Assembly (NCBI GenBank): GCA_023614405.1
Contig: CM042694.1
Coordinates: 94,595,285-94,659,284 of the forward strand
Reading direction: 5' to 3'
Origin: Avena insularis
Lineage: Eukaryota > Streptophyta > Magnoliopsida > Poales > Poaceae
DNA length: 64,000 bases
Position numbers and translations under genes: made by a program. Shown here in pieces: positions 1-10,690 of the stretch. The notes beneath the pieces are model-generated. The model was given only the letters and a program-made list of their open reading frames with translations, did not search any database and was not told the DNA's origin. Position 1 is the first letter of the stretch. Each line of letters begins with the position of its first letter.

Positions 1-129
1 TGGTCCAAAGAAATCCATAGAAAAATATCCTAAGGATTATTAGAATCCTACGAAATTGTACAATCCAAAGAGGCCCGAATACTTTTTGTAGCCTCTTTAT
101 TTTTGTGTGAATCGTAATTAACTTAGATT
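1..129. other. No gene seen
   Basis: Short AT-rich stretch before the LINE tail. No terminal motif, coding signal or repeat was recognised. Confidence 0.4.
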
Positions 130-945
130 GTGCCCGGGGAAGCTTAACCCCACTCCATTGCCAAACTCTAGCGGTCTGTTGTGTGACCAAAATATCTTTT
201 TAGTTTGTCTCTCTCGAATTAGGCTTTCGCTCCGCTTTATAAATAAAGCAACCGTCCACAACAATTTACAAGGTTCGGAAAGACAATATAGCGAATGCGG
301 GGGTCTCAGCACAACATGACCCAACGAGAAACAAAGACAACCTCGCCATGCGAGATAACGCCAAAAAACGAAAAGCTATGCCGTACTATGGGGGAGCCGC
401 CGTGCCACCTCCAGGAGACACCGAAGAATCTCGTCCAGCCTCGCCTTGTCCCGCTGTCTACAGAGCGGGTACCAGAGCTGCAAGGATGCCAGAAGTTTGA
501 AAACCGAGTCAGAGGCACGCCAAGGTAGGATCTTATCAATAACCATCTTATTACGAATATTCCATAGGGACCAGGATACCACGACGAACACTAGACATAA
601 TAGGCGGCGGCCCTGTCCTGCCCGGTTTGCCTTGGTTTCTAGGAACTCTCTGAGATCATGGGCCTGCCAGTCCAGGCCCAATGCGTCCCTGGTGAAGTTC
701 CACAGAAACCGAGTTGCAGGACAGGCGAACATTATGCGGGTGCCCGTTTCAGGGATCCCACATAATGGGCACAACCCGTCCCCCGACCCATGTCTCTTGG
801 TCACCTCGATCCCCGAGGGGAGCCGATCGCGCAACAGCTGCCAAACAAAGATCTTAGTCTTGAGGGGGAGAGGCGCCTTCCAGAGGGGTTTAGTCCATGG
901 GAGGATTTGTCTTCCGAAGAGGGCTCGGTATAGTTTGTCTTAACC
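130..945 (-). mobile_element. LINE (non-LTR retrotransposon), 5'-truncated 3' end
   Basis: The C-terminal end of a plant LINE ORF2 is readable on the minus strand, followed at lower coordinates by a 3' untranslated region that includes a TTTATAAAGCGGAGC-type segment near 230-245. Only the last part of the element is present; sequence above about 945 no longer reads as ORF2, as expected from 5' truncation at insertion. No clear poly-A tract or TSD was found, so both outer limits are approximate. Confidence 0.6.
376..945 (-). pseudogene. LINE ORF2 fragment: reverse-transcriptase zinc-binding domain (zf-RVT)
   Basis: The minus strand encodes the zf-RVT module that follows the reverse transcriptase in plant L1-like ORF2 proteins. 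It starts at about 940 with the diagnostic WKAPLPLKTKIFVWQLL segment, continues through the cysteine/histidine part (CPLCGIPETGTRIMFACPA) and ends with a conserved tail (VVVSWSLWNIRN) before a stop at 376-378. About 185 codons are open, but endonuclease and reverse transcriptase are missing, so it is a dead fragment. The reading continues above the first possible start, which fits a truncated protein, not an independent gene. Confidence 0.75.
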
Positions 946-2560
946 CTTGCATATCAACGACTGGAAATACTCGGTTGGGGCAAGGGGCTTTGTCCTGTCG
1001 CAATTGGCGGGTAATTTATACTCGACTTCAGGTATATTTTGTTTTGTTCAAATGGAGGCAAAACTTTACCTCGTCTCATTTATTAAGAGCAAGTTTAGAA
1101 CAATATTTTTGGTTGGCAAACATCCCCATCCCTTGTTACAAAATCCTACTCACTTGTTTGGCGTATGCGGTCACCTAGTTTCGAACCTCCTCCTTATCTT
1201 GGCATGGCATGGTAGAGGTCTGCTGGAAGACTCTCACGTTTCTCTCCTTCCATAATTCCCAGGAGAGGGGTGAAGCTAGAGAAAACTAACCTTGGTGCAC
1301 AACTATGACTTTGAGCAACTCAACCAAATATCTTCTTACAACGACATGTTTGACAATCCTCAGAAGACTATGATCATTCTAATCAAGACTCATTCAGTAT
1401 CAGCATAAATGCTAAGAACTTAATGACAAAGCAATTAAGTGATCAAGTAGTAAACTAACCACAATTATTAATTATACATGAATACAGAAGTTTGTCAAAT
1501 GAACCTAACTTGAAGGATAATAAGTTAACAATAGTACTACAGTTCTAATAGCACAATGCCACTAAATTAGCAGAAACTGAAAACATGACAGATCCCTTAT
1601 GATAGCTTATAAGGTAGCACATGAGGAAGTAGGTGAAAATATCCCATGGTACGTACTAGAGCAATTTTATAATCAGCATGGTATGTCATAAAATGAATTG
1701 ATGTAATACCGTTACCTATTGAGCAACAAATATAGTCACTAACTTGGGTGCATCCCTCTCAAGCAAGGATAGTAAAACATGCAACCGCTACTTCTTACTG
1801 GAGATCTGTACATTGAGTGTGCTATTGTAAGGATTAAGAATCATACTAAGGTAAAAAAAACTTTCAGGCGCAAGGAGATTGGTCGTGCTTAGATAATCAG
1901 AAAGTACTAATTGTGAAAGGAAAGGTTCATGGATTCATGGTGATAAGAGAATGTCTGCCATGCAACGCGAAACGGTTAAATTTTCTAGGCATGTCTATGG
2001 AGGAGAGGGCAGAGAAAATTTAAATGTATCTTGAATGAAATAGTTGAGGAACTTTACGATGAAAATGATCCATTTAAAATATATGCTCACCACATATGTG
2101 TGATGTAGGTGTGAAGGCATGGGTTGTACAGGGTTGACATGAACATGAACCACATCACTCTGCACAAAGATAAGGCACAACTATTCAGGGAGTAATGAGG
2201 ATGCATATTCAGAACATGCAGAGAAACAATCCCAATAGTCCATGACCAGTGAATGAATGTTAGATCAACCTTGGTCCATTTATGTTGTACGCGATGATGC
2301 ACAAAGTGATTGTGTTGAGGTATCGATGCGCTAGCGAATATGGCCTGATGACTGAAAGCTGTTGTATAAGAATTTCATATTTTGCGAAGGGCATTCACTT
2401 GCTTTGAAGATCCAAAAGTAGAATCAACCTGAGACCTGACAAAGCAAGAGGGTTTAACATTAGCAAATCTCTTTCCAGGCGAATTAGCTTTGTCATCTTA
2501 GAAAATATGTAGACACTGCACAAGTAAAGTTGGTTTGTTTCTGAAGAATACATAGAGTGG

Positions 2561-2668
2561 TCATCTCATCGTAACTAATATTTTGATAGATTCGAGATTG
2601 AAAGCATGCTTCCCAACCATTTGATACAAGCTTGCAAAAGAAGCTACAATTATTGCAGGGGGCTCTGC
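2561..2668 (-). other. Exon-like open segment with splice acceptor
   Basis: On the minus strand a TTTTCAG acceptor (2669-2675) is followed by 35 open codons and a TGA at 2561-2563. The reading (AEPPAIIVASFASLYQM, then VGKHAFNLESIKIL) looks protein-like in composition, but I do not recognise the protein and see no convincing upstream exon. It could be a captured gene fragment, a decayed host exon or chance. Confidence 0.15.
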
Positions 2669-2746
2669 CTGAAAACAGGCCAACATTGTTAACAGGGGCA
2701 TCACAAGAGATAAGAGTTAGCGAGTACACTCTTTATATGTTATTAT

Positions 2747-3022
2747 GTCAAGCACAAATAAATTGTACATCAATGCACTATGCCATAACTTTCAATGCAA
2801 TATAATCACACAAACATTAAGGGGCCTTAAACTTAATATCAAAATGATATCTAGATCACTGTCATGTCCAACTCTATAAGTCAAGTACAAATAAAATATG
2901 CATGGATATGTACATCTGCCAAGCCAATTTTTCATGTCTCGTAACTGCCTATGCTTTATAGTCATAAAAACATGTAGGGACTTTAAACTTACTATCACCA
3001 TGATAATTAGATCTAACAATGT
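2747..3022. repeat. Diverged tandem duplication, unit about 130 bp
   Basis: Two consecutive segments share the order GTCAAG(C/T)ACAAATAAA, an AT-rich spacer with CTATGC, and TTTAAACTTA with AT(C/A)TAGATC. The first runs about 2747-2862 and the second about 2879-3022. Similarity is partial and gapped, so the duplication is old. No function is apparent. Confidence 0.4.
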
Positions 3023-4306
3023 ACCAAAATGTTTCTGCAATTAAGTACGCATTAGTATAAACACAAAATACAACAAAGGATGGTTACTTGCCTTTGCCTA
3101 GCTCTTTTGCCTCTTGAGCATCCCACCATCAAGCACATTTGGTAAGTTTGTAAAAAAAAGAAACAATATAATTGGAAATTGTCAATAAAGGACAATATGA
3201 AAAAATATATATGCTCCAACCATACGAAGTGGGTTCCGATATAATAAAATTACTATTGTATTTGTAATTTGTAACAAACATGATTACAACAATTAAGTGC
3301 TCGCTAAAGCGTCCGGTCGGCCGACATACCTCAGCGTTCACTGCTGGCTAGCCAATGCAAGAAAGGCGACTGTGAGTTGAACAAGACGATCGGTGTAGGT
3401 CGGTCAGCCTTGCTGTTCCATGGAGAAAGAGATATAGAGAGAGATTCATGGTGTAGAATTGATCTTAGGGTGCAATTTAAAAGTTCTCCCTGTATTGATC
3501 TAAGAACGATTTCCTGTGGAGGATGATTTTCCTACTTGTATGTTCGACAATAGTAGAGGGTCACCGGTTGATGCCGATTAATTTGTATGTGCGAACATCC
3601 TGGTTTTAGTTATTATGAACATCAACGACATGTTAAAGGAGCTCATAATACTTATGCATGTCAATGATGTCTAAATTTTAATTGGATAGACATTGTAACA
3701 TACCATAACATGTTGGCATTATGACACGTAAATTTTCAGAAACCAAATGAGATGTAGGCTATAAGAACGGTTAAACACTATAAATTAGACTAGCAATTCA
3801 ATAGCTTAATAGATCATGAGCAGCATGACCCACAAGATAACAACTCTCTAAACCAAATAGCGCCTTCTAATTTGAAAAGAACATAGTGATAAACCTACAC
3901 AAATCGATAGATCCAACACGAGCACACACATATCCTACGGATCAAACTGACAGTTCTAGTCAATTGACGTTGATGATGGGCCATTACTCTCCAATATAAT
4001 ATCAGAGTAACTTACTTAGGTTAAAAACACCAAGAGTTTTAGAAAATATCACCAATAGGCCATTAGTTACCCTTTTCCAGTTGGCAATTTAATATTTCAA
4101 GAAAAAATCATGATCATATCTTCTCAAGGAATATAAATAACAAACTTCTAACACTTCTTATTATAATTTTCCAACTAATCAGGATGTACTATTCATGACA
4201 TAACTATTTTTACAATAACTAAAAATACATGTAGAATTCTGAATGGAGTTTTAGAGGATTTATGAGATCGCAATTGATCAACTAATCATTTTGTTATCTA
4301 TCATAA

Positions 4307-4397
4307 CACTAGTACAAACTCGAGCATTAGAGACGGTGCATAGAGCAGGTTTACCAAAATAAGGAAAAAAGTGCTTCTGCTCAACACCATCATACGG
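4307..4397 (+). repeat. Possible terminal fragment of a CACTA transposon
   Basis: CACTAGTACAAA at 4307 matches the start expected of a grass CACTA terminal inverted repeat. The following sequence is abruptly replaced at 4398 by an LTR-like start. No partner end was found, so this is at most a truncated terminus. Confidence 0.3.
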
Positions 4398-4947
4398 TGT
4401 AACATCCCAAAAAATATGGAAGGGGAAAATAGTAGAATTGTAATATGTGCATTTGATCTACATGCATCTAAAATTTGGGGTATTCAAACTTTCAGAGTTA
4501 CGTGTTGAGTTTGGCTCTGGTGAGGCTTTTAAGCCGAATTGTCATTAGGATTTGACCCAAATTCAATATTAGGTTTGGAATTCAAATTAGGAAACCTAGT
4601 AATTTTTAAAAATGGAACTTGTAACGCATAAGTACAATTTGGATTCAAAATTTAGTTTTGACCTAAGTCAAACTTGAGTTCATATTCAAACATACAAAAG
4701 AAAAGAAATAAAATTCTGAATAATATAAAAAATATGAAAATATGCATTATTGAATCTTTATTCATAATAATATGAGTACAAGGTTCTTTACGAGATGAAA
4801 TAATGAAGAAAAGTAAATAAGAGGAAATCCTATTACAAACTATAAAAGGAAAATCCTATCTAGTTCTTGACATCTTCACCTTGCCATCATCTTCTCTTGA
4901 ACCCACTACAAAAACATAGAAACAATAGATTTTGTTTATGATTAAAA
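4398..4947 (+). repeat. Ty3/gypsy LTR fragment (5' part)
   Basis: The segment opens with TGTAACATCCCAAAA, nearly the same first bases as the chromovirus LTRs at 5477 and 15245, but the rest differs from them. It is cut at 4948 by the copia LTR and does not obviously resume after 28849. It is probably a truncated LTR of a related gypsy family. Confidence 0.35.
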
Positions 4948-5476
4948 TGTTGGATTCTAAAAGGGATGGCAGCCGAAAACAAAAAAATTCCTACATTGGA
5001 ACCCCAAAACTGCCTAGGATCTATCTATGTAGTAATACGGTAACGGCTGATGCGTAGAGAATACATACCCTTGTAGACCGTACGCGTTTAACGTTCCGCG
5101 GGGAACATGGTTGAAGTAGTCGTACTCGTAGCCGACCTCAAGGTCGCGAAGCTCCTCGCAGGTCACCCCTTGCTCCTTCTTCATCTTCATCGTGCAACAG
5201 CTCCGACTCACGATATTTAAGTGCCCTAAGTGTTGCGCCTCGTGTCTTCATACACATCCAGTGCATGATGAGACCTCCGGCTCCCCGATCCCGCCGGGAG
5301 TGCGGAAGTTGATATCCGGCTAGGAATCCCTACAGCGCAATGGCGTACTACAAGTGTGCCTTGATCGCACAGTCCAGACTTGGGGCCATGGTCACAAGGG
5401 CTAGAGAGAGAGGAAGGAGGAAGTCAACCAAAGGACTTCTCCAATTGATGGTGTGTTCAATCCCACCCATGGGCAC

Positions 5477-8400
5477 TGTAACATCCCAACACTTCAATCT
5501 AAGCTTATCAAGATCAAATCATCCAAAATTAGGGTTAACAAAAACTTTTCCAAATTTAAAATGAAAGCATTCATACATGTGTGCATTTAAAATAGAAGTT
5601 GTTTGAATTGCCATGATTGATTGATCCAATGCTTGTAAAATGTTTCTTAGGTTATTTAAACATCATCTACATCATTCCCAAACTTTTCCTAAAGAAAATC
5701 AAATAAAAAAGAATTAAAATGAAAGAATGGTCATTTTGACAAATTTAACTCTCATACCTACTTTGGCTATTCCTAGTACTCAATTCTTAACAGAAACAAT
5801 TCTTGATCTTTGCACCGCTTGCTAGTACACATAATGAGGTACCAAGGCCCACCTCTTGATCTACTAAAAACATTCTGTAAACTATTTTAAATGATAGTTT
5901 AAAATTGAATCTAATGCATATGCATAGATCACCCCTATTTCAAAAACCATCTAATTGAGCACCATTTTCAAAACCCTTGCAACCAGAGACTACCTAGCAC
6001 TAGTGGAGATCACCCAAAAAATTTGAACTCAAAATACAAAACTTTTTCTCTTGCGGCCATTTCATCAAACACTTGGCAGGCAGAATCACACCTCTAATCC
6101 TAGCTCACTGTTTTGAACAGAGTTTTGCTCCCATTTAATCTCCATTTAATCTCTATGTCCCCCTCTGATCAAACCATGCCATTTGCAACCCATCCCCTAC
6201 ACCCTAGTGGCAAGGCAATGCCATGCCGAGCACCACCCTGGCTGGCCAAACTTGCCCCGCTGCAGCAGACCACCTCCTCGTTCCTCTCCATGTCTAGGAG
6301 GTAGCCCGCACCACACCGCCCCTCTCTGTCCCTTGCCCGAGCCAAGAGCAGCCATGGACCACAGAGAAGAACCTGCGCCTAGTGCCACCGAACCATGCCG
6401 ACGCCGCCCGCAGAGCGTGCACTGTCCCCGCTCGCACCGACCGTCCCTTGGCACCAGCCCGCGCCCACCGCTCCGCCTCGACCTGGAGAACACCCCAGAC
6501 ATCTCCGTTCGCCGCCCAAAGCCCCACAGCCACCGCTCGCCGTGGACACCGCAACTTTGGCCGCGTAGAGCGCCACCTCGCCCCGACCGCATGCCACCGC
6601 CCCTACGGCCGCATTGAAGCACTAGAGCACCGCCAGGGAACCACCCACCGATCACAATCCCCAGCCATGCCGCTAGCTCGCCGTAGCCAAGTCGCCACCA
6701 TCGACCGCCCATCCCGCTCGGTCTCACCGTCGATCCTATAAAAGGAGCCCTCCCCAGCACCAAAGACTCACACCATTCCACTCTCCTCACCTGTCTGAAC
6801 CTCACCCACCTCTTGCCGAAGCCAGTGGAGCAGCAGTTCGCCGGAATTGGAGCCGGAGCCGCGGCCTCTGGAGAAGAAGGGTGCCGTTGATTCCGGCCAC
6901 CCCAAGCTCCGTCGCGACCACGCCTCGCCTCGCCGTCGTCTTCCACTTCGTTCGCCCGTATCGCCGACCCCGCTGGAGCCCTGGTACACCCCCAGTAGAC
7001 CCCCACCGAGCTGCTAGGGTTCGAGCTCGCCGGCGACCTGTTCGTCGTCGACGACGACCCTCAGCCGTAGATCTAGCCTCTAATCGCACGGCCCACAGCG
7101 CGTGTACCGTTTCGCGTTTAAGTGCCGCTGACAAGTGGACCCCTCTTGTCAGCTGAGCCCCGCGCCGCGTAGCGCCACTGGGCCGGCCCATTTCTTTTCC
7201 CGCGCAAGCCCGTAGATTCAAATCTAGATTTTTCTTTTTAGTTAGAATATAGTTTCTGTCCAGTGTTTCAAAATTCCATTCTGAGAGTTTGACAAATCCA
7301 AATTACATGAAACTCATTTTATCTGAAAGGTATTGAAATTCTCTATACAAGCCCGTTGGATTTAATTCAATTATAGTGATAGATTTCTCCTAATAAAAAT
7401 AAGAAGACAGAAGCTTTTGCAACTTGAAACATTTTTATAAAATCAACCAAGTTAGCTTTTGAGTTGATTCCAACTCTCAAAAATCACATTTCATCATATC
7501 TATCCAAATATGTAATAATATTAAGGTTTACAGGCAGTGACATTGGACTAGTACCAAAATAATGCTATATAGGCATTTCTAGTCACTTTAAATCATTAAA
7601 TAATAAACTTAAACCAAAGTAATATTGATCCAACCTTTAAATCTCATTCCCACATGTTAGAATATGTGGTGAGGACATGTGTCCACATGATCCCATATTT
7701 TGGTGGTGAATATTAAATTGTAGTTAATTTTTCAATGAGTAGAAATTACTTTTCCAAAATAAAAAGGTTGAAACTATTGAATTAAACTTGTGATGTTTGG
7801 GATGATAATAGATCATCAATTGTGTGGTTTAGAATACTACTTAGCCTAGTTAAGTATTGTTTGGTGATTGTGCACTCCCTATGTATTTCTAGACGATAGT
7901 ACCGAACAAACCTTCGAGGAGGAGGAGTTCTACCAAGAAGAAGAAGAAGAAGAAAACTTCAACCACTGCACCAACCAAGGCAAGCTATTAGTGGCAAGCA
8001 AACCCTTGCAAAACATGCTTTATTAAGATATTGATAGCAAGCTAGTAAAACTATATGGTTTAGTAAAGATGCTTTAAGCATACTTTGATCACACCCCTTT
8101 AACTATTAGTACCCCAAGTCTTATTGACAAGTTTTACCTCCCTTAGTTTACACAAAGTTCTTTAATTAATTTTGAAGGTAGCATAAAGAGTATAAAACTT
8201 GACCTACTTAGAAACCTTTAGATGTCATTCTATGGCATGAGATTGATCCCATCTTTCCATCTTAGTGAACACTCTTAACTTAGTATTTTAGAGTAGCTCA
8301 AAAACTTGAGTCACTTTAGATGGGAACACTTGGTGAAAATGAGTTATGAAAACCTTGGAATGATGAGTCATTCTATTGAGATGTTTTGACATGTGTTGAA

Positions 8401-9440
8401 AAACACAATTGGTTTATGATGATGAAAATGATGAGGTATGAGCCTTAACCCTTTTATAAAACTGATGGTTGGATTCGGATGCGATACTATTCCAAATTTA
8501 CCGTACAACCACATTACCTGAATTGGGTAAGGCTTAGCTGGAAATTTATATGCATTAGTATTAGTTCCCTCACGGGAGAGGTATGAGCTGAGGCTACCTC
8601 TCAATGATGTCCACCTATGCAGTACCCAAGATGACTGATGGTCATGGTTGGGAGGCCATGCTCATAGGAGAGGTGCTTGTACTAGGGTGTGTAAAGGGAA
8701 GGTTATGTTTGATTATCTGCATACTAAGTATGATGATTCATGGTTATCCCTGACAGATGTATCGAATCTTGTGGTGAAAGTGTACCACCTCTGCAGAGTG
8801 TCAAACTATTAGAATAGCCGCGTCCGCGGTTATGGACAGTTGGAACGGCCATACTGTTTCGTTGTCAGATGTTTTATAAATAACTTGAAATGAATGATGA
8901 CCTTTAACTTGACCACAACAGGGTTGTGTTAATGAAAGTTAACTTCCCAACTAAGTGATTCTAGAACTTTACTTTATCTTTTCTTGCTTCAGAACTTAGC
9001 TTAGGTTTCAAACTTAACTTGATAGTTATTCTTTAATTTTAGCACTTTAACTTAGAATTACAATCCTTGTTAGTAGTAGTTTGCGAGTACTTAAAGAGTA
9101 CTCATGGCTTTTGTCCCTGGCTATTATCATGGCCAGACTATGAAGGAGATTATCAAGATGATGGTCAGCAGGACGGTTATGATAACTAGGACTATCTGCC
9201 TTCGTCAGCATTGCCTATGCCCCTGAAGATGGACCCCACCGCTACGCTATCGTTTATTTCCGCTGCTTGTTGTATTAAAGATTGGATAATGAGATCCGTA
9301 TTTGTGTAAAACCTTATGTATGGTTTGTAATGGATGATGTACTGTGATATCCAATCCGTTATGTCTCGCAAAAATGGTAATCCTGGGATTGCGAGGTATG
9401 GCATAACGGGCATCTGGGATTAAAAATCCGGGTGTTGACA
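5477..9440 (+). repeat. Left LTR of the chromovirus (3964 bp)
   Basis: It begins TGTAACATCCC and ends GGTGTTGACA. It has a GC-rich zone (about 6180-7170), a TATA box at 6737 and AT-rich flanks. A short GAA microsatellite lies at 7935-7956. Long ORFs in the GC-rich zone occur on both strands and in several frames, which indicates composition bias and not genes. Confidence 0.93.
6737..6743 (+). promoter_or_regulatory. Probable TATA box of the left chromovirus LTR
   Basis: TATAAAAGGAGCCC follows a GC-rich stretch and is preserved at the same place in the right LTR (16489). Position and conservation suggest the start of the R region about 30 bases downstream. Confidence 0.6.
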
Positions 9441-9442
9441 AG

Positions 9443-9456
9443 TTGGTATCAGAGCC
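9443..9456 (+). other. Primer-binding site (initiator Met tRNA type)
   Basis: TTGGTATCAGAGCC starts two bases after the left LTR. It is the standard complement of the 3' end of initiator Met tRNA, used by many plant LTR elements to prime minus-strand DNA synthesis. Confidence 0.85.
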
Positions 9457-9670
9457 ATCCTGACCATAGGAGACCCTAGTTAGAATGGACGTCCAAACCA
9501 AAATCTTAACTTCAAAACCAAAGTGAGTATTTATGAAAAACTATTTCCCCTCTTACCCTTGTGAACTCATTCTTTCTCAAAAATACATGTTCCTCAAAAT
9601 TCTTACAGCACTACTTAAAATTTGACAGACTTGATCACTTCACTAACTTCCTCATCCTAAATTCTTGTAG

Positions 9671-10441
9671 ATGGAGACTCAGTTCAGCAAGTTTTACCAG
9701 TTGGGAAACGGAGGTCAGCTGATCTTCGAGAGGGATCTGGATTCACTGTCAGAGTTACTGGGACGCCCACATCCGAAGTTTCTCGGAGCTCAATTTCCAG
9801 GACCCTCAGGAGGAGACCTACAATGGCTAGTCACCGCAGATCTTCGAGGAAGCATTAAAGCACCAACTTCCGGGAGAATTCCGTTCTCTGTGAGAGAGAA
9901 CAACTGGCTAGATGGATTAGCCAGGGCAATGCATGAAGCTCTCGCACGTCTATGTGCCCTCAGCGTCAACAAGATTAAAGGAACCCGTTTTGCCCACTAT
10001 GCAAGACGTGACTTCATGGGAATGCCGATGGAGATGCCAAGTCACCCAGAATTGAGGCGTCAAGTGGAGAACCTTGACTTCTTGCTTCATGACCGACAGC
10101 AGGAACTGGACAATGCCAGAGAGTTAGCCAACCAGAACCGTGCCATCGCCGACCAGATGGCCCAGAATTTCACACTGCTCATCCAAGATCGCTAGTCTCT
10201 TCGTCGCCAGCGTGCAAAGAAGGATCGCACCATCGCCCGTCTTCGCAAGAAGGTGGCCGACCTCGAGAAGACCGTCAAGGAGCAGGAAGATCAGCTTGCC
10301 GCCAAAGAAGAAGATGATGAGGGTGAAGACATCCAGGGAGATATGGATTCTTACCTCAGCAACGATGACGATTTTCTGGCAGAGGATGCGGTGGACTTCT
10401 ACACTAATGATGAAGACTCCGACTTCATCGACGATGAGTAG
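9671..10441 (+). pseudogene. Extra ORF upstream of gag (ORF0-like), one internal stop
   Basis: One frame is open from ATG 9671 to the stop ending at 10441, except for a TAG at 10193-10195; about 256 codons in all. The N-terminal half is globular in composition with no domain I recognise. Residues from about 120 onward are rich in Q, R, E and K and look coiled-coil (LRKKVADLEKTVKEQEDQL). The C terminus is strongly acidic (D/E-rich). It lies between the primer site and gag, in a different unit from the polyprotein. I recall ORF0 genes in rice RIRE3-type elements at this place; their function is unknown to me. A nucleic-acid or protein-interaction role would be inference. Confidence 0.65.
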
Positions 10442-10690
10442 ATGCACTAGAGCACTGTCGTAGCATGATATGTATCATCTCATTGTATCGTAGTTTGCAG
10501 AATGGTTCTTCAAACCATCTGTTTTCCCCCTTTGCTTGTTGTGGTGTGTGTTGTATCGTGTGCTTGCTTGCATGAATGAAAAAGAAGTTAGTTGAAAAAC
10601 CTGAGTCTAACTCAAAGTTGTAGCTTTGAAAACCCAAAACCATGAACCTTAGAATTTCCCTCTTACCCCTATATCTATCTCAATCTTCAG

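Larger units (their letters stand above)
946..4306. other. AT-rich non-coding region, no gene recognised
   Basis: About 3.4 kb with only short chance ORFs. I see no LTR, TIR or conserved domain. Two minor items are listed separately: an exon-like segment (2561-2668) and a diverged tandem duplication (2747-3022). It may be old intergenic DNA or very decayed transposon sequence. Confidence 0.4.

Noticed and set aside
6183..7221. Long overlapping ORFs on both strands in the GC-rich part of the left LTR (and the same at 15951-16796)
   Set aside because: They occur in several frames of both strands, are Pro/Arg/Ala-rich, differ by frameshifting indels between the two LTRs, and surround a TATA box. 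They reflect GC-rich composition, not a gene.
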